Below, piece after piece: positions 1 to 7,772 of a stretch of 64,000 bases of DNA. The position numbers and the translations under genes were made by a program. The notes below the pieces were generated by a model, which saw only the letters and a program-made list of their open reading frames with translations, searched no databases and was not told where the DNA came from. This DNA comes from Rhodospirillaceae bacterium (lineage in GTDB: Bacteria > Pseudomonadota > Alphaproteobacteria > GCA-2731375), in the NCBI GenBank assembly GCA_018701215.1, contig JABIWH010000018.1, positions 1 through 64,000 of the forward strand. Reading direction: 5' to 3'. How positions within the stretch are numbered: position 1 is the first letter of the stretch; each line of letters begins with the position of its first letter.

Positions 1-36
1 GCGTTCGCGTAAATCCTGCGAATAGACCTTGGCCAT
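1..36 (-). CDS. IS630-type transposase, N-terminal fragment (runs off the window)
   Basis: Read on the minus strand, position 36 starts an ATG followed by AKVYSQDLRER, which matches from memory the usual opening of IS630-family transposases (M-x-K-x-YSxDLRxR, start of the helix-turn-helix). A good ribosome site (AGAGGAGA) lies 4-5 bases upstream. Only 12 codons are inside the window, so whether the gene is intact cannot be judged. The match is short but distinctive; any other protein with this exact start would be a coincidence. Confidence 0.6.
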   Translation of the reverse strand, partial: MAKVYSQDLRER

Positions 37-123
37 GGGATCTCCTCTGCGAATCATCGCAACTAGAGAATCATGAACCGAGCAAAATGGGAATCCCTTC
101 AGATCAGAATTGAATCATTCAAT
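1..123 (-). mobile_element. End of an IS630-type insertion sequence, boundary approximate
   Basis: The transposase start at 36 implies that the upstream terminal inverted repeat lies between about 40 and 150. This stretch is AT-richer than its neighbours, has no gene, and holds a perfect 15-base palindrome (ATTGAATCATTCAAT, 109-123). I could not define the repeat or the TA target duplication because the other end is outside the window. The element abuts the 3' end of the hydrolase gene and does not obviously break it. Confidence 0.35.
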
Positions 124-156
124 CTCGAAAATGGGCTAGCTGATATCAGGTTGGCA

Positions 157-1059
157 TTACGCCGTCGTCTCGTCCACGCGCCTGGCGAAACAACCAATCA
201 GGTCGGCCAGTACCGGGGCCAGGGTGGCCGGCGTCTCGTGCCCCATGCCGGCGATGGCATGAAAATCCGCGCCTGGGATATTCGCCGCCGTGTCCTCACC
301 ACCCGCGATGTTCAACAGCGGATCGTCCATGCCGTGGATGACCTGGCAGGGAATCTTTATGGTCCGCAACATCGCGACCCGGTTGCCGTTCTTGATGATG
401 GCGGCGCGCTGGCGGGTGCGGCCGTCCGGGCAATGACCGCGGTCATAGGCCCGTTCCACCATGGCCCGGCGGTCAGCCTCGGAAGTGGGATAAAGCGGCC
501 CGGCCAGAATTCGGGCGGTTGCCATATTGGCGGCAATGGCGCCGTCGCGGGTGCTTTCATCGCCGCCGGCCCGCATCAGGGCCGCCATGGCCTGCGGGCT
601 GCCCTGGGGCACATCCAGGTTGCCGCTTTGCGCCATGATCGAGGTCATGGAGCGCAGGCGGCCGCCGTGTTTGGCGGCGAGCAACTGCGCGATGGCACCA
701 CCCATGGAGATACCCGCGACATGGGCCGTCACGATAGACAGGGCATCCATCAGGCCGATCACGTCCGCCGCCATGTCGTCCAGCAAATAAGGCACCTCAA
801 TGTCCTCGCCCGCCTTGGCCCGTTGCATCAGGTCGGCGACATCCATGGCGCCGGCGGCCTCGAACTTAGTGGACAGGCCGGCATCCCGATTGTCGAAGGT
901 CACCACGTAGAACCCGGCCGCCGCCAAACGCTGCATCAGCGCCGCCGGCCAGTGGATCATCTGGCTGCCCAGCCCCCGGATCAATAGCAAGGCGGGATTA
1001 CCTTCCTGGCCGTGGGTTTCATATTCGATGGTGATGCCGTTGGCGCTGATCGCCGTCAT
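157..1059 (-). CDS. alpha/beta hydrolase
   Basis: A 300-residue alpha/beta-hydrolase-fold enzyme, probably cytoplasmic (no signal peptide). The nucleophile elbow GISMGG places the serine near residue 118. An HGMDDPLL segment supplies the likely acid and GMGHETP the likely histidine near the C-terminus, so the triad looks complete. The start at 1059 (MTAISANG) is preferred over 1092 because AAAGGCGA sits just upstream and the first 11 residues of the longer form are not fold-like. The family covers esterases, haloperoxidase-like enzymes and C-C hydrolases; the substrate cannot be told from sequence. It is transcribed toward the IS end and is divergent from the DedA-type gene. Confidence 0.85.
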   Translation of the reverse strand: MTAISANGITIEYETHGQEGNPALLLIRGLGSQMIHWPAALMQRLAAAGFYVVTFDNRDAGLSTKFEAAGAMDVADLMQRAKAGEDIEVPYLLDDMAADVIGLMDALSIVTAHVAGISMGGAIAQLLAAKHGGRLRSMTSIMAQSGNLDVPQGSPQAMAALMRAGGDESTRDGAIAANMATARILAGPLYPTSEADRRAMVERAYDRGHCPDGRTRQRAAIIKNGNRVAMLRTIKIPCQVIHGMDDPLLNIAGGEDTAANIPGADFHAIAGMGHETPATLAPVLADLIGCFARRVDETTA

Positions 1060-1213
1060 TGTTTCGCCTTTTCGTGGTCCTAAATTCAGCAAATCATAGG
1101 GTTGGGGTCCGGTGTAGGCAAATCAGTTGCATTGTTCTGGCCCCAAGATGCCGTTGCTGATATAGGGCGGGACCATCCGCAGCGGTTCTTCTACAACAGT
1201 TCTAAGGTACACG

Positions 1214-1795
1214 ATGCTACATTGGCTTTACGACCGGACCATGGCCCTGGCCGGGCACCGCCATGCCAATTGGGCCTTGGGCGCGGTCTCTTTTGTCGAA
1301 AGTTCGGTCTTTCCCATTCCCCCTGACGTGATGTTGATCCCCATGGTGCTGGCGCAACGGCACAAGGCGCTGTTGATCGCGGTGATTTGCACGGTTGCCT
1401 CCGTTTTGGGCGGTCTGCTGGGCTATGCCATTGGGATGTACCTGTTCGATGCCATCGGCCTGCCAATTCTGAATTTCTATGGTTATGGGGAAAAATTCGC
1501 CTCGTTCCAAAGCCGTTATAACGAATGGGGCGTCTGGATCGTCCTGATCGCCGGCCTGACGCCGTTTCCCTACAAGGTAATCACCATCGCCTCGGGTGTT
1601 ACGGGGCTAAGCCTGCCGGTCTTTTTGGCCGCTTCCATCGTGGCCAGGGGGCTTCGTTTCGCTATCGTAACGGCATTGCTGTGGTATTTCGGCGCGCCGA
1701 TCCGCGATTTCATCGAGCGTTATCTGGGCTTGTTGTTTATCCTTTTCATGGTGCTGTTGATTGGCGGCTTCGCCGTGGTCAAACTGGTTTTGTAG
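1214..1795 (+). CDS. YqaA/DedA-family (SNARE-associated) membrane protein
   Basis: A 193-residue inner-membrane protein with several hydrophobic helices. It has the family pattern near the N-terminus (alanine/glycine-rich helix, then FVESSVFPIPPDVML) and the conserved central G-L-T-P-F-P-Y-K stretch near residue 115, typical of the YqaA branch of the DedA/VTT superfamily. Members are linked to lipid scrambling and membrane homeostasis; no specific substrate is assigned here. It lies 15 bases upstream of dsbB on the same strand and is probably cotranscribed with it, dsbB, coq7 and the protease, a set that shares a membrane or envelope theme. Confidence 0.85.
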   Translation: MLHWLYDRTMALAGHRHANWALGAVSFVESSVFPIPPDVMLIPMVLAQRHKALLIAVICTVASVLGGLLGYAIGMYLFDAIGLPILNFYGYGEKFASFQSRYNEWGVWIVLIAGLTPFPYKVITIASGVTGLSLPVFLAASIVARGLRFAIVTALLWYFGAPIRDFIERYLGLLFILFMVLLIGGFAVVKLVL

Positions 1796-1810
1796 GCAGG
1801 GGGATCAGCG

Positions 1811-2308
1811 ATGCAAAGCTTGGTACAGACAAAGACAGCGTTGATCCTGGTGCCGTTGGCCTCGCTGAGCGCCCTGGCCGCCGCCTTCATCTCGCAATAT
1901 GTCTTCGAGCTGCAACCCTGCGCCCTGTGCATCTATCAACGTTGGCCATTCGCCATTGCCGCCGCGATCTGTCTCCTTGCCCTGTTGCCGGCGTTGCGTG
2001 CCATGGGACCCTGGATCCTGCTGTTGACGGCCGTAGTGCTGGCGGTGAATGCGGGCATCGCCACCTATCATGTGGGGGTGGAAGAACATTGGTGGAGCGG
2101 CAGCGAGGCCTGCGTGGGGACGGGCGGCACGGCCCAGACCCTGGCCGAGCTGCGGGCCCAGGTCATGGCCGCGCCGATCATCCGCTGTGACGAGGTGGCA
2201 TTTTCCTTGTTTGGTGTTTCCATGGCGGGCTACAACGTTCTATTCTCTCTGGCCCTGGCGGTTTATGCCGGATTGGCCGGTAAAATCGCCATTGGGGACC
2301 GCAGATAA
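1811..2308 (+). CDS. dsbB: disulfide bond formation protein B
   Basis: A 165-residue inner-membrane quinone reductase that reoxidises periplasmic DsbA and passes electrons to ubiquinone. Four hydrophobic helices are visible. The first redox pair is C37-A-L-C40 in QPCALCIYQRW after helix 1. The second periplasmic pair is C101 (SEACVG) and C126 (IIRCDEVA), the spacing expected of DsbB. It sits just before coq7, so a ubiquinone-dependent oxidase and a ubiquinone biosynthesis enzyme are neighbours. Only 3 bases separate it from coq7. Confidence 0.92.
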   Translation: MQSLVQTKTALILVPLASLSALAAAFISQYVFELQPCALCIYQRWPFAIAAAICLLALLPALRAMGPWILLLTAVVLAVNAGIATYHVGVEEHWWSGSEACVGTGGTAQTLAELRAQVMAAPIIRCDEVAFSLFGVSMAGYNVLFSLALAVYAGLAGKIAIGDRR

Positions 2309-2311
2309 GCC

Positions 2312-2926
2312 ATGGATATAGCCGCGACACCCAACACGCCGCCCAAGGGAACGGCCCCCTCGCGTCCCGCCACATTGCCTGGCGACCGTCGGGGCAAGGA
2401 CAATATTGGCCGCATGATCCGCGTTGATCAGGCGGGTGAACTGGGCGCGGCGGAAATTTATCGCGGCCAGCTGGCGGTGTTGAAAAATCAACCCTGCGCG
2501 GACCTGTTGAAAAAAATGGCCGAACAGGAACAGGTGCATCTGGCCACCTTTGACGAAATGGTGGTCGAACGCGGTGTTCGCCCAAGCGCCCTGTCGCCCT
2601 TGTGGCGCGCGGCCGGTTTCGCCCTGGGCGCGGGCAGCGCCTTGCTGGGGGAGCGGGCGGCGATGGCGACGACGGTGGCGGTGGAAGAAGTGATCGAGGA
2701 TCATTACCAGCGGCAGCTCGATGCGCTGGCCCCAGAGTTGAATGAGGAATCGGCCGGTGAAAATGCCGAACTGCAAGCCGTGATTGCGGAATTTCGCGAA
2801 GATGAACTGAAACATCGGGATTTGGCACTTGAAAATGGCGCTGAAGAGGCGCCTGCTTACCAAATATTAAGCCAAAGCGTGAAAGCTGGAACCCGGTTGG
2901 CTATCTGGCTGGCCGAACGGATATGA
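2312..2926 (+). CDS. coq7: demethoxyubiquinone hydroxylase (Coq7 family)
   Basis: A 204-residue membrane-associated diiron monooxygenase that hydroxylates demethoxyubiquinone, the penultimate step of ubiquinone synthesis. The paired carboxylate/His motifs are present: GRMIRVDQAGELGAAEIYRGQ, then EQEQVHL, then EEVIEDHY and FREDELKHRD, giving the ExxH pairs of the ferritin-like fold. Its length matches the short alphaproteobacterial Coq7. The TGA stop overlaps the ATG of the downstream protease gene (ATGA), which implies translational coupling. Confidence 0.92.
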   Translation: MDIAATPNTPPKGTAPSRPATLPGDRRGKDNIGRMIRVDQAGELGAAEIYRGQLAVLKNQPCADLLKKMAEQEQVHLATFDEMVVERGVRPSALSPLWRAAGFALGAGSALLGERAAMATTVAVEEVIEDHYQRQLDALAPELNEESAGENAELQAVIAEFREDELKHRDLALENGAEEAPAYQILSQSVKAGTRLAIWLAERI

Positions 2927-4542
2927 ATAACGCGAGCAAGGCGGGGGGCGATCCCAGGATCATGATTGGGCCAACAGCAAACACTGAGCAGTGTAAGGCA
3001 AATCCGCGTTCAGCCGCACCGGCGTTTTTTGGAATCTTTGCGCTGACCGTGGCGTGTTTTGCCTTGTTGTGTGCTCCCGCTACAAGTTGGGCCAAGAGCA
3101 CCCAGGATCTGATCGTCGAACAGGCGGCGGGCCAAGACGTTACCCTGAACGAGCGGGAGGCCGCCGTATTGCGGCGTACGCTGCCGATTATCGGCCGCCG
3201 GTACCTGCATAAACTCGATCCGACACCGCTTCTGAAAGAGACCATGGAGGGGCTGAAGGAATACGATGCCGCTGTGGCCAGTATGGAAAAAGCCGCCAAG
3301 AAGGATACGGCCAAAGGGGCTGCGGCCCATGGCGAAAAGGCGCAAAAGCGGAGGAAACCAAGTGAATTCCGCCGCATTGCCCTGGCCCTGAACAAGGGCC
3401 TGAACACCCTGGATGCCCACAGCGCCTATCTTGATCCCGAGAGCTACGGCGAACTGAAAATCCGCATCAGCGGTAAATTCGCCGGCCTGGGTCTGGAAGT
3501 GACCATGGACGACGGCCTGGTTAAGGTCATCGCCCCCATTGACGATACCCCGGCCCAGCGGGCCGGCATGCGGGCCGGTGATCTGATCAGCCATGTGGAC
3601 GGGACCCCGATCAAGGGTATGACATTGCGGGCCGCGGTCGGCCGCATGCGCGGCCTGGTTGGCACCACCATCCGCCTGACCGTGTTGCGGGGCGAGGCGA
3701 AGGAGCCAATGGAAATGCTCATTGTCCGCGACATCATTCGTGTGCCCGCGGTGCGCCACAAAGTGGCGTCGGATTACGGCTATATCCGCATTTCCGCCTT
3801 CAGCCAACGGACCGAACCGGGTTTGCGCAAGGCCATGGCAAAAATTGATGACGCCTTGGGCGCGGCCAGCCTGGGCCTGGTGATCGATCTGCGCAACAAT
3901 CCGGGCGGTCTGCTGCGTCAGGCGATCCGTGTCTCGGATGTTTTCCTGGACGAAGGCGTCATTGTTTCGGTGCGCGGGCGCATGGAAGAGGACAACGCGC
4001 TTTTCCGGGCCAAGGGCGGCGACCTGGCAGTTGGCAAGACCGTCGTCGTGCTGGTCAATGAGGGCACGGCCTCGGCCGCCGAGATCGTCGCCGGCGCGCT
4101 GAAGGAAAACCACCGGGCGGTGATCGTCGGCAGCCGCTCGTTCGGCAAGGGCTCGGTCCAGACCATATTCTCCATGGGCGAGTCCGGTGCCCTGCGCCTG
4201 ACGACGGCTTTGTACTACACCCCGTCGGGCCGGACCATTCAGGCCTGGGGTATCCTGCCGGACCTGCTGATCGAAAGCGACCGTCAGGAAGCCGGCCGGC
4301 GCGAAGAGGAATTGCAGGGCGCCTTGAGCCGGGGCGAGGCAAGCCCGCATATCGTCGGACCCAGCGCCACCATCACCGGCGACCGTTGCAACGAATTGCT
4401 CGCCAAACCCATGGATGACAAGAATCTGGCCTGCGCGGTCGCGCTGTTGCGGGCCGGCGGCCTGGACCGTTTGGAGCACCTTGCCTCCAGCCTGGCCAAC
4501 GACGGGGGCAAGGCGGCCCATCGGCAACAGCATCGGCAATAG
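2923..4542 (+). CDS. ctpA: C-terminal processing protease, S41 family
   Basis: A 539-residue periplasmic serine protease. A hydrophobic segment near residues 30-52 acts as signal or anchor. A PDZ domain (GLGLEVTMDDGLVKV ... GMRAGDLISHVDG) is near residues 187-265. The catalytic domain carries the Ser/Lys dyad at S384 (EGTASAAEI) and K409 (SFGKGSVQT), 25 residues apart as in CtpA. A charged Lys/Ala-rich stretch near residue 125 and a C-terminal extension of about 70 residues are less conserved. Such proteases trim envelope proteins and peptidoglycan hydrolases. It overlaps coq7 by 4 bases. Confidence 0.9.
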   Translation: MNNASKAGGDPRIMIGPTANTEQCKANPRSAAPAFFGIFALTVACFALLCAPATSWAKSTQDLIVEQAAGQDVTLNEREAAVLRRTLPIIGRRYLHKLDPTPLLKETMEGLKEYDAAVASMEKAAKKDTAKGAAAHGEKAQKRRKPSEFRRIALALNKGLNTLDAHSAYLDPESYGELKIRISGKFAGLGLEVTMDDGLVKVIAPIDDTPAQRAGMRAGDLISHVDGTPIKGMTLRAAVGRMRGLVGTTIRLTVLRGEAKEPMEMLIVRDIIRVPAVRHKVASDYGYIRISAFSQRTEPGLRKAMAKIDDALGAASLGLVIDLRNNPGGLLRQAIRVSDVFLDEGVIVSVRGRMEEDNALFRAKGGDLAVGKTVVVLVNEGTASAAEIVAGALKENHRAVIVGSRSFGKGSVQTIFSMGESGALRLTTALYYTPSGRTIQAWGILPDLLIESDRQEAGRREEELQGALSRGEASPHIVGPSATITGDRCNELLAKPMDDKNLACAVALLRAGGLDRLEHLASSLANDGGKAAHRQQHRQ

Positions 4543-4621
4543 CGCCGATTTGGACAATAATATCTTGGCCCGACTAGGATGTTGGTGTACATCGTAGGAA
4601 TTGTTGGTAAGGGGGTTAGTT

Positions 4622-4747
4622 ATGCATGAAGTATTTCTGTTGATTGCAATGATGGTGGCGACGGTTGTCGTCATGGGCGGCATGTTGGTGTTGTTCAAGG
4701 GCTATTTTGCCCAGCGCGCGAAGATCGACCGCGAAGCCGGACGCTAA
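4622..4747 (+). CDS. small single-helix membrane protein, 41 aa
   Basis: A short ORF begins MHEVFLLIAMMVATVVVMGG: one strongly hydrophobic helix (residues 4-28), then a basic cytoplasmic tail ending KIDREAGR. It is 79 bases after the protease gene and is closed by a good terminator, so it is probably the last gene of that operon. AAGGGGGTTAG upstream can serve as ribosome site. No function can be assigned. Its size and its place before a terminator favour a real gene. Confidence 0.6.
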   Translation: MHEVFLLIAMMVATVVVMGGMLVLFKGYFAQRAKIDREAGR

Positions 4748-4763
4748 GCGGCCCGCCGATTGC

Positions 4764-4787
4764 AGGGCTTCGGCCCTTTACATTTTT
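4764..4787 (+). terminator. rho-independent terminator
   Basis: AGGGC-TTCG-GCCCT hairpin (4764-4777) with a stable tetraloop, followed by TTACATTTTT. It lies 17 bases after the small membrane protein stop and closes the operon that starts at 1214. Confidence 0.75.
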
Positions 4788-4955
4788 AAATTCGCTTTCC
4801 GGGCTGGTCCTGGTGAATCCGCGTCGCGGTCTTACCAGACGTAACACGGCCCCTGACTGGTCATGATTTAGCCTTGCTTGATGCCACCGCCCCGGCCGGG
4901 CAATTAGAGCAAGGTCGCCCCTAGGCCCAGCGCCGGCCTCCGGTCGCCGTATAAG

Positions 4956-4984
4956 TTGACGTTTACGTAAACGTTAAATAGGTT
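4956..4984 (+). promoter_or_regulatory. operator palindrome overlapping a probable promoter
   Basis: A perfect 16-base palindrome, ACGTTTACGTAAACGT, spans 4959-4974; outer TT/AA pairs extend it to 4956-4977 with one mismatch. It covers a possible -35 box (TTGACG, 4956-4961), and a possible -10 (TAGGTT, 4979-4984) follows at 17 bases. The shape resembles operators of MerR-family regulators such as LiuR of acyl-CoA catabolism; that link is from memory and is an inference. It lies 47 bases before the start of the diiron gene. The rest of 4788-5023 shows nothing else I recognise. Confidence 0.5.
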
Positions 4985-5023
4985 GCTTCAAAACATAAGG
5001 GGCAAAACAGGGGAAGCATCCAG

Positions 5024-6151
5024 ATGTCCGATCAGAATTCCGACCAGATTACCCACGACACGGCCTATAACACTGTCGACCGCGACGATTTCCGCGCCAT
5101 GATCGAAGTTGGCCGCTATGGCGAACGCTCGGATGCCTTTGACGGAATTATCGCGGCCACCCATGACCATTTCTGAGATCCCCTGGACAAGGCCTATATT
5201 GATTTTGATCAGCCGTTCGATGTGCAAAGCCAGATGATCATGCCGAAGGAGCAGATCATCGAATTGAACTCGGCGGTAGCGGACAAATTGGATGCAGGTC
5301 AACAGATCGGCCTGGCCAACGAGATTTTGCGCTGGAATCTTTCTTCCATCCTGCATGGCGAACAGGGTGCCCTGTCGCTCAGCGCCAGCCTGTGCCAGAT
5401 CTTAAAGGATCAAGGGGCCCAGGAATATGCCTCCAACCAGGCCCGGGAAGAAGCCCGCCATGTGACCGCCTATGCCCTCTATATCGAAAAACGCTGGGGT
5501 GGCCCCCTACCCGTGGGCGAATGCCTGGGCGATCTGTTGGAAGATCTGGTACTGACGCCGACCGTCTACAAAAAGCTGGTGGGCATGCAGATGCTGATTG
5601 AGGGCCTGGCCATGGGCGCCTTCGCCAACCTGCACCGCCATACCAACGATCCGGTCCTAAAACGCCTGACCCAGTTGGTCATGACGGACGAGGCCTTCCA
5701 CCACAAATTCGGCAAAATCTGGGCCGATAAGACCATTCCCAACCTGACCGAGCCGGAGCATGAGACGGTCGAGGATTGGGCCGCGCAATGCTTCGAGATC
5801 CTGCTGTTCAACCTCTCCAACATTCGCCAGCGGCATTACATCTATGCCCAGTTCGGCCTGGAGTGGGAATGGGTACGGGATGCCTGCCGCGAGGTCTTCG
5901 GCGAGAGCGAGCGGCGCAACTCGCTGAAAACCGGCACCAATATCTTTCGGGTTCTGGTCAAGACCCTGTTGAACGCGGGCATCATCACGGATCGCACCCG
6001 TCACATCTATGGCGCCTGGGTCGATATGAAGGAGCTGGCCGGCGAGGGCGACTATGTGGTCGGCGATGCCATTGCCGCCGATGGTATTGAGTTCCTGCGC
6101 GGCATCAACGCGGAGCGCAAGGTGATCGGGCAGAAGCCTATCGCCATTTAA
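5024..6151 (+). CDS. ferritin-like diiron protein (AurF/R2-like) with in-frame UGA at codon 51
   Basis: One reading frame runs from ATG 5024 (GGGGAA ribosome site 8 bases upstream) to 6151, 375 codons, broken only by TGA at 5174-5176. The codons before it (ending AATHDHF) and after it (DPLDKAYIDF) read as continuous protein in the same frame. The body has two ExxH motifs, EEARH (E143-H146) and DEAFHH (E223-H226), as in AurF-type and ribonucleotide-reductase-like diiron oxygenases. From memory, relatives have Trp after HxHF here, so TGG to TGA is the simplest change. The downstream RNA forms no convincing SECIS hairpin. It could be a selenoprotein, leaky readthrough, a pseudogene or a base error. 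If the UGA is a real stop, a GTG at 5222 could restart a 309-aa product. Confidence 0.65.
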
Positions 6152-6177
6152 TTGTAACAGGCGCGGGAGGACCGGGT

Positions 6178-6870
6178 GTGCTGGAAGACCAATTTGGTGA
6201 AGATTTTCACCCCATTCCGCTGCCGGATTACCAGGAACAGAGCGTCGCCGAGATGCGGGCATCGGCGGCGGCGTTCTATGAATTGGTGCGCCGGCGCCAT
6301 TCGGTGCGCGAGTTTTCCGACCGCCCCGTGCCACGGGATATCATCGAACAATGCCTGCTCTCCGCCGGTACCGCGCCCAGCGGCGCCAATCATCAGCCCT
6401 GGCATTTCACGGTGATCGGCGATGCGGCGAAAAAGAAAACCATCCGCGAGCTGGCGGAGGAGGAGGAGCAGGCCTTTTACGCCGGGCGGGCCGGCGAGGA
6501 ATGGCTGCAGGCGCTAAAGCCCATCGGCACGGACCCGGCCAAGCCGTTTCTGGAGACAGCGCCGTGGCTGATTTGTATTTTCGGCGAACATAAAAGCCGT
6601 GGCGCGGGCGGCAAGCTGTACAAGAATTACTATGTGCCCGAATCCGTTTCCATCGCCACGGGGTTTCTGATCATGGCCCTGCATAACGCTGGCCTGGCGA
6701 CCCTGACCCATACGCCGGCGCCCATGGGTTTTTTGAACGAGATTTGCGACCGCCCGAAAAGCGACCGCCCCTATATCCTGTTGGTTACCGGCTATCCGGA
6801 CAAAAACGCCCATATTCCCGCCCATGCCACGGTGAAAAAACCGCTTGAGCAAATCGCCACGTTTTTCTAG
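6178..6870 (+). CDS. nitroreductase-family flavoprotein
   Basis: A 230-residue FMN-dependent oxidoreductase. The family start is clear: RRRHSVREFSDRPVP, then SAGTAPSGANHQPWHF, which binds the flavin phosphate. The APSGANHQPW form resembles the iodotyrosine-deiodinase-like branch, but substrate cannot be assigned. The start is GTG at 6178 with GGGAGG upstream. It lies 26 bases after the diiron gene and is probably in its operon, suggesting a flavin partner for that oxygenase, though this is only context. Its 3' end overlaps the convergent desaturase gene by 4 bases. Confidence 0.85.
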   Translation: MLEDQFGEDFHPIPLPDYQEQSVAEMRASAAAFYELVRRRHSVREFSDRPVPRDIIEQCLLSAGTAPSGANHQPWHFTVIGDAAKKKTIRELAEEEEQAFYAGRAGEEWLQALKPIGTDPAKPFLETAPWLICIFGEHKSRGAGGKLYKNYYVPESVSIATGFLIMALHNAGLATLTHTPAPMGFLNEICDRPKSDRPYILLVTGYPDKNAHIPAHATVKKPLEQIATFF

Positions 6871-7772
6871 AGCTTGTTCCATAAATCGCGATGAAATTTG
6901 AGATAGCCGTTTTGCCTAACTTTTAAATAGGCATCGGTATGGCGGTGAAATGCCGGCAGTTGATGAAACGGCACCGCTGGCAGGGCGTGATGCTCGGCGT
7001 GATAGGACATGTTCCAGGTGACGAACCGCAGCGCCGCCGTGGTCAAGGTTGTACGGCTGTTGGCCAGCATGTCGGTGCTTTCAGGGCAATCCATATGTTC
7101 GGCCAGCAAAAAAGCCCGCAGAACCGGCTGCCCCAAAAGGGCAGGCACGACCCAGAGCCAGAGCAACTGTTCACCCATGGCGGCGAAGGCGATGATGTAC
7201 AAGGCAAGGAACCAGCGTGCCTCCAACGCCACCCGGTTGCGGGCCTTTTGCGGGATGAATTCATCCTCCGCCCGGCCATGGGTGCTGCCCAACAGCACCT
7301 GAAGCTGCGCGCCCCAGACGGCCAGGCCCGTCAGATGGATCAGATAGACCGCGCGGTTGCGGGGCTTGGCCACCACCAATTCCGGGTCCCGCGCGGGGTC
7401 GGAGGTAAAACGGTGATGGTTCAAATGGAAATGACGAAACCAAGCGGGGGGCAACAGCAGCAACCAGCCGCACAGCGCCGCCACCACGTCATTGCACCAA
7501 CGGCTGCGAAAAGCGGTGCGGTGAATGCATTCATGCAAGGGCGCGAAGAGGAATATCAACACGATGCCCTGGGGCAGCAACAAAACCTGCCAATAGGCAA
7601 CCTTGGCCAGAATGCACCAGCCCAGGCCGGCGATCAGGCCCGCATGGACCGCAAAATGCGCTGCCCCGCGTCCGTTCGAGCGGGCCAGCAGGCTGCGCCG
7701 CTCCGCCTTGTTCAGCCGGCTAGGCGAAAAAGCTTCACGGCTATTCAGGCCCGGGCTCCCATCCGTAGTCAT
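6867..7772 (-). CDS. fatty acid desaturase-type membrane diiron enzyme
   Basis: A 301-residue integral membrane protein with three histidine boxes: HECIH (80-84), HLNHHR (from 116) and HAEHH (258-262), which bind the two irons of membrane desaturases and hydroxylases. Hydrophobic segments near 40-75, 95-112 and 170-200 fit the family topology. It starts inside the hyuB gene (32-base overlap), so it is coupled to the hydantoinase operon. Members act on acyl lipids, carotenoids or small alkyl substrates; which one applies here is not evident. Confidence 0.85.
   Translation of the reverse strand: MTTDGSPGLNSREAFSPSRLNKAERRSLLARSNGRGAAHFAVHAGLIAGLGWCILAKVAYWQVLLLPQGIVLIFLFAPLHECIHRTAFRSRWCNDVVAALCGWLLLLPPAWFRHFHLNHHRFTSDPARDPELVVAKPRNRAVYLIHLTGLAVWGAQLQVLLGSTHGRAEDEFIPQKARNRVALEARWFLALYIIAFAAMGEQLLWLWVVPALLGQPVLRAFLLAEHMDCPESTDMLANSRTTLTTAALRFVTWNMSYHAEHHALPAVPFHQLPAFHRHTDAYLKVRQNGYLKFHRDLWNKL

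Noticed and set aside
73..987. 304-codon plus-strand frame opposite the hydrolase gene
   Set aside because: Its translation is Gly/Arg/His-rich without domains and lies wholly opposite a gene with a full catalytic triad.
3010..4698. 562-codon antisense frame opposite ctpA
   Set aside because: No ribosome site or family motif; long antisense frames are expected in GC-rich DNA and the sense strand encodes a complete protease.
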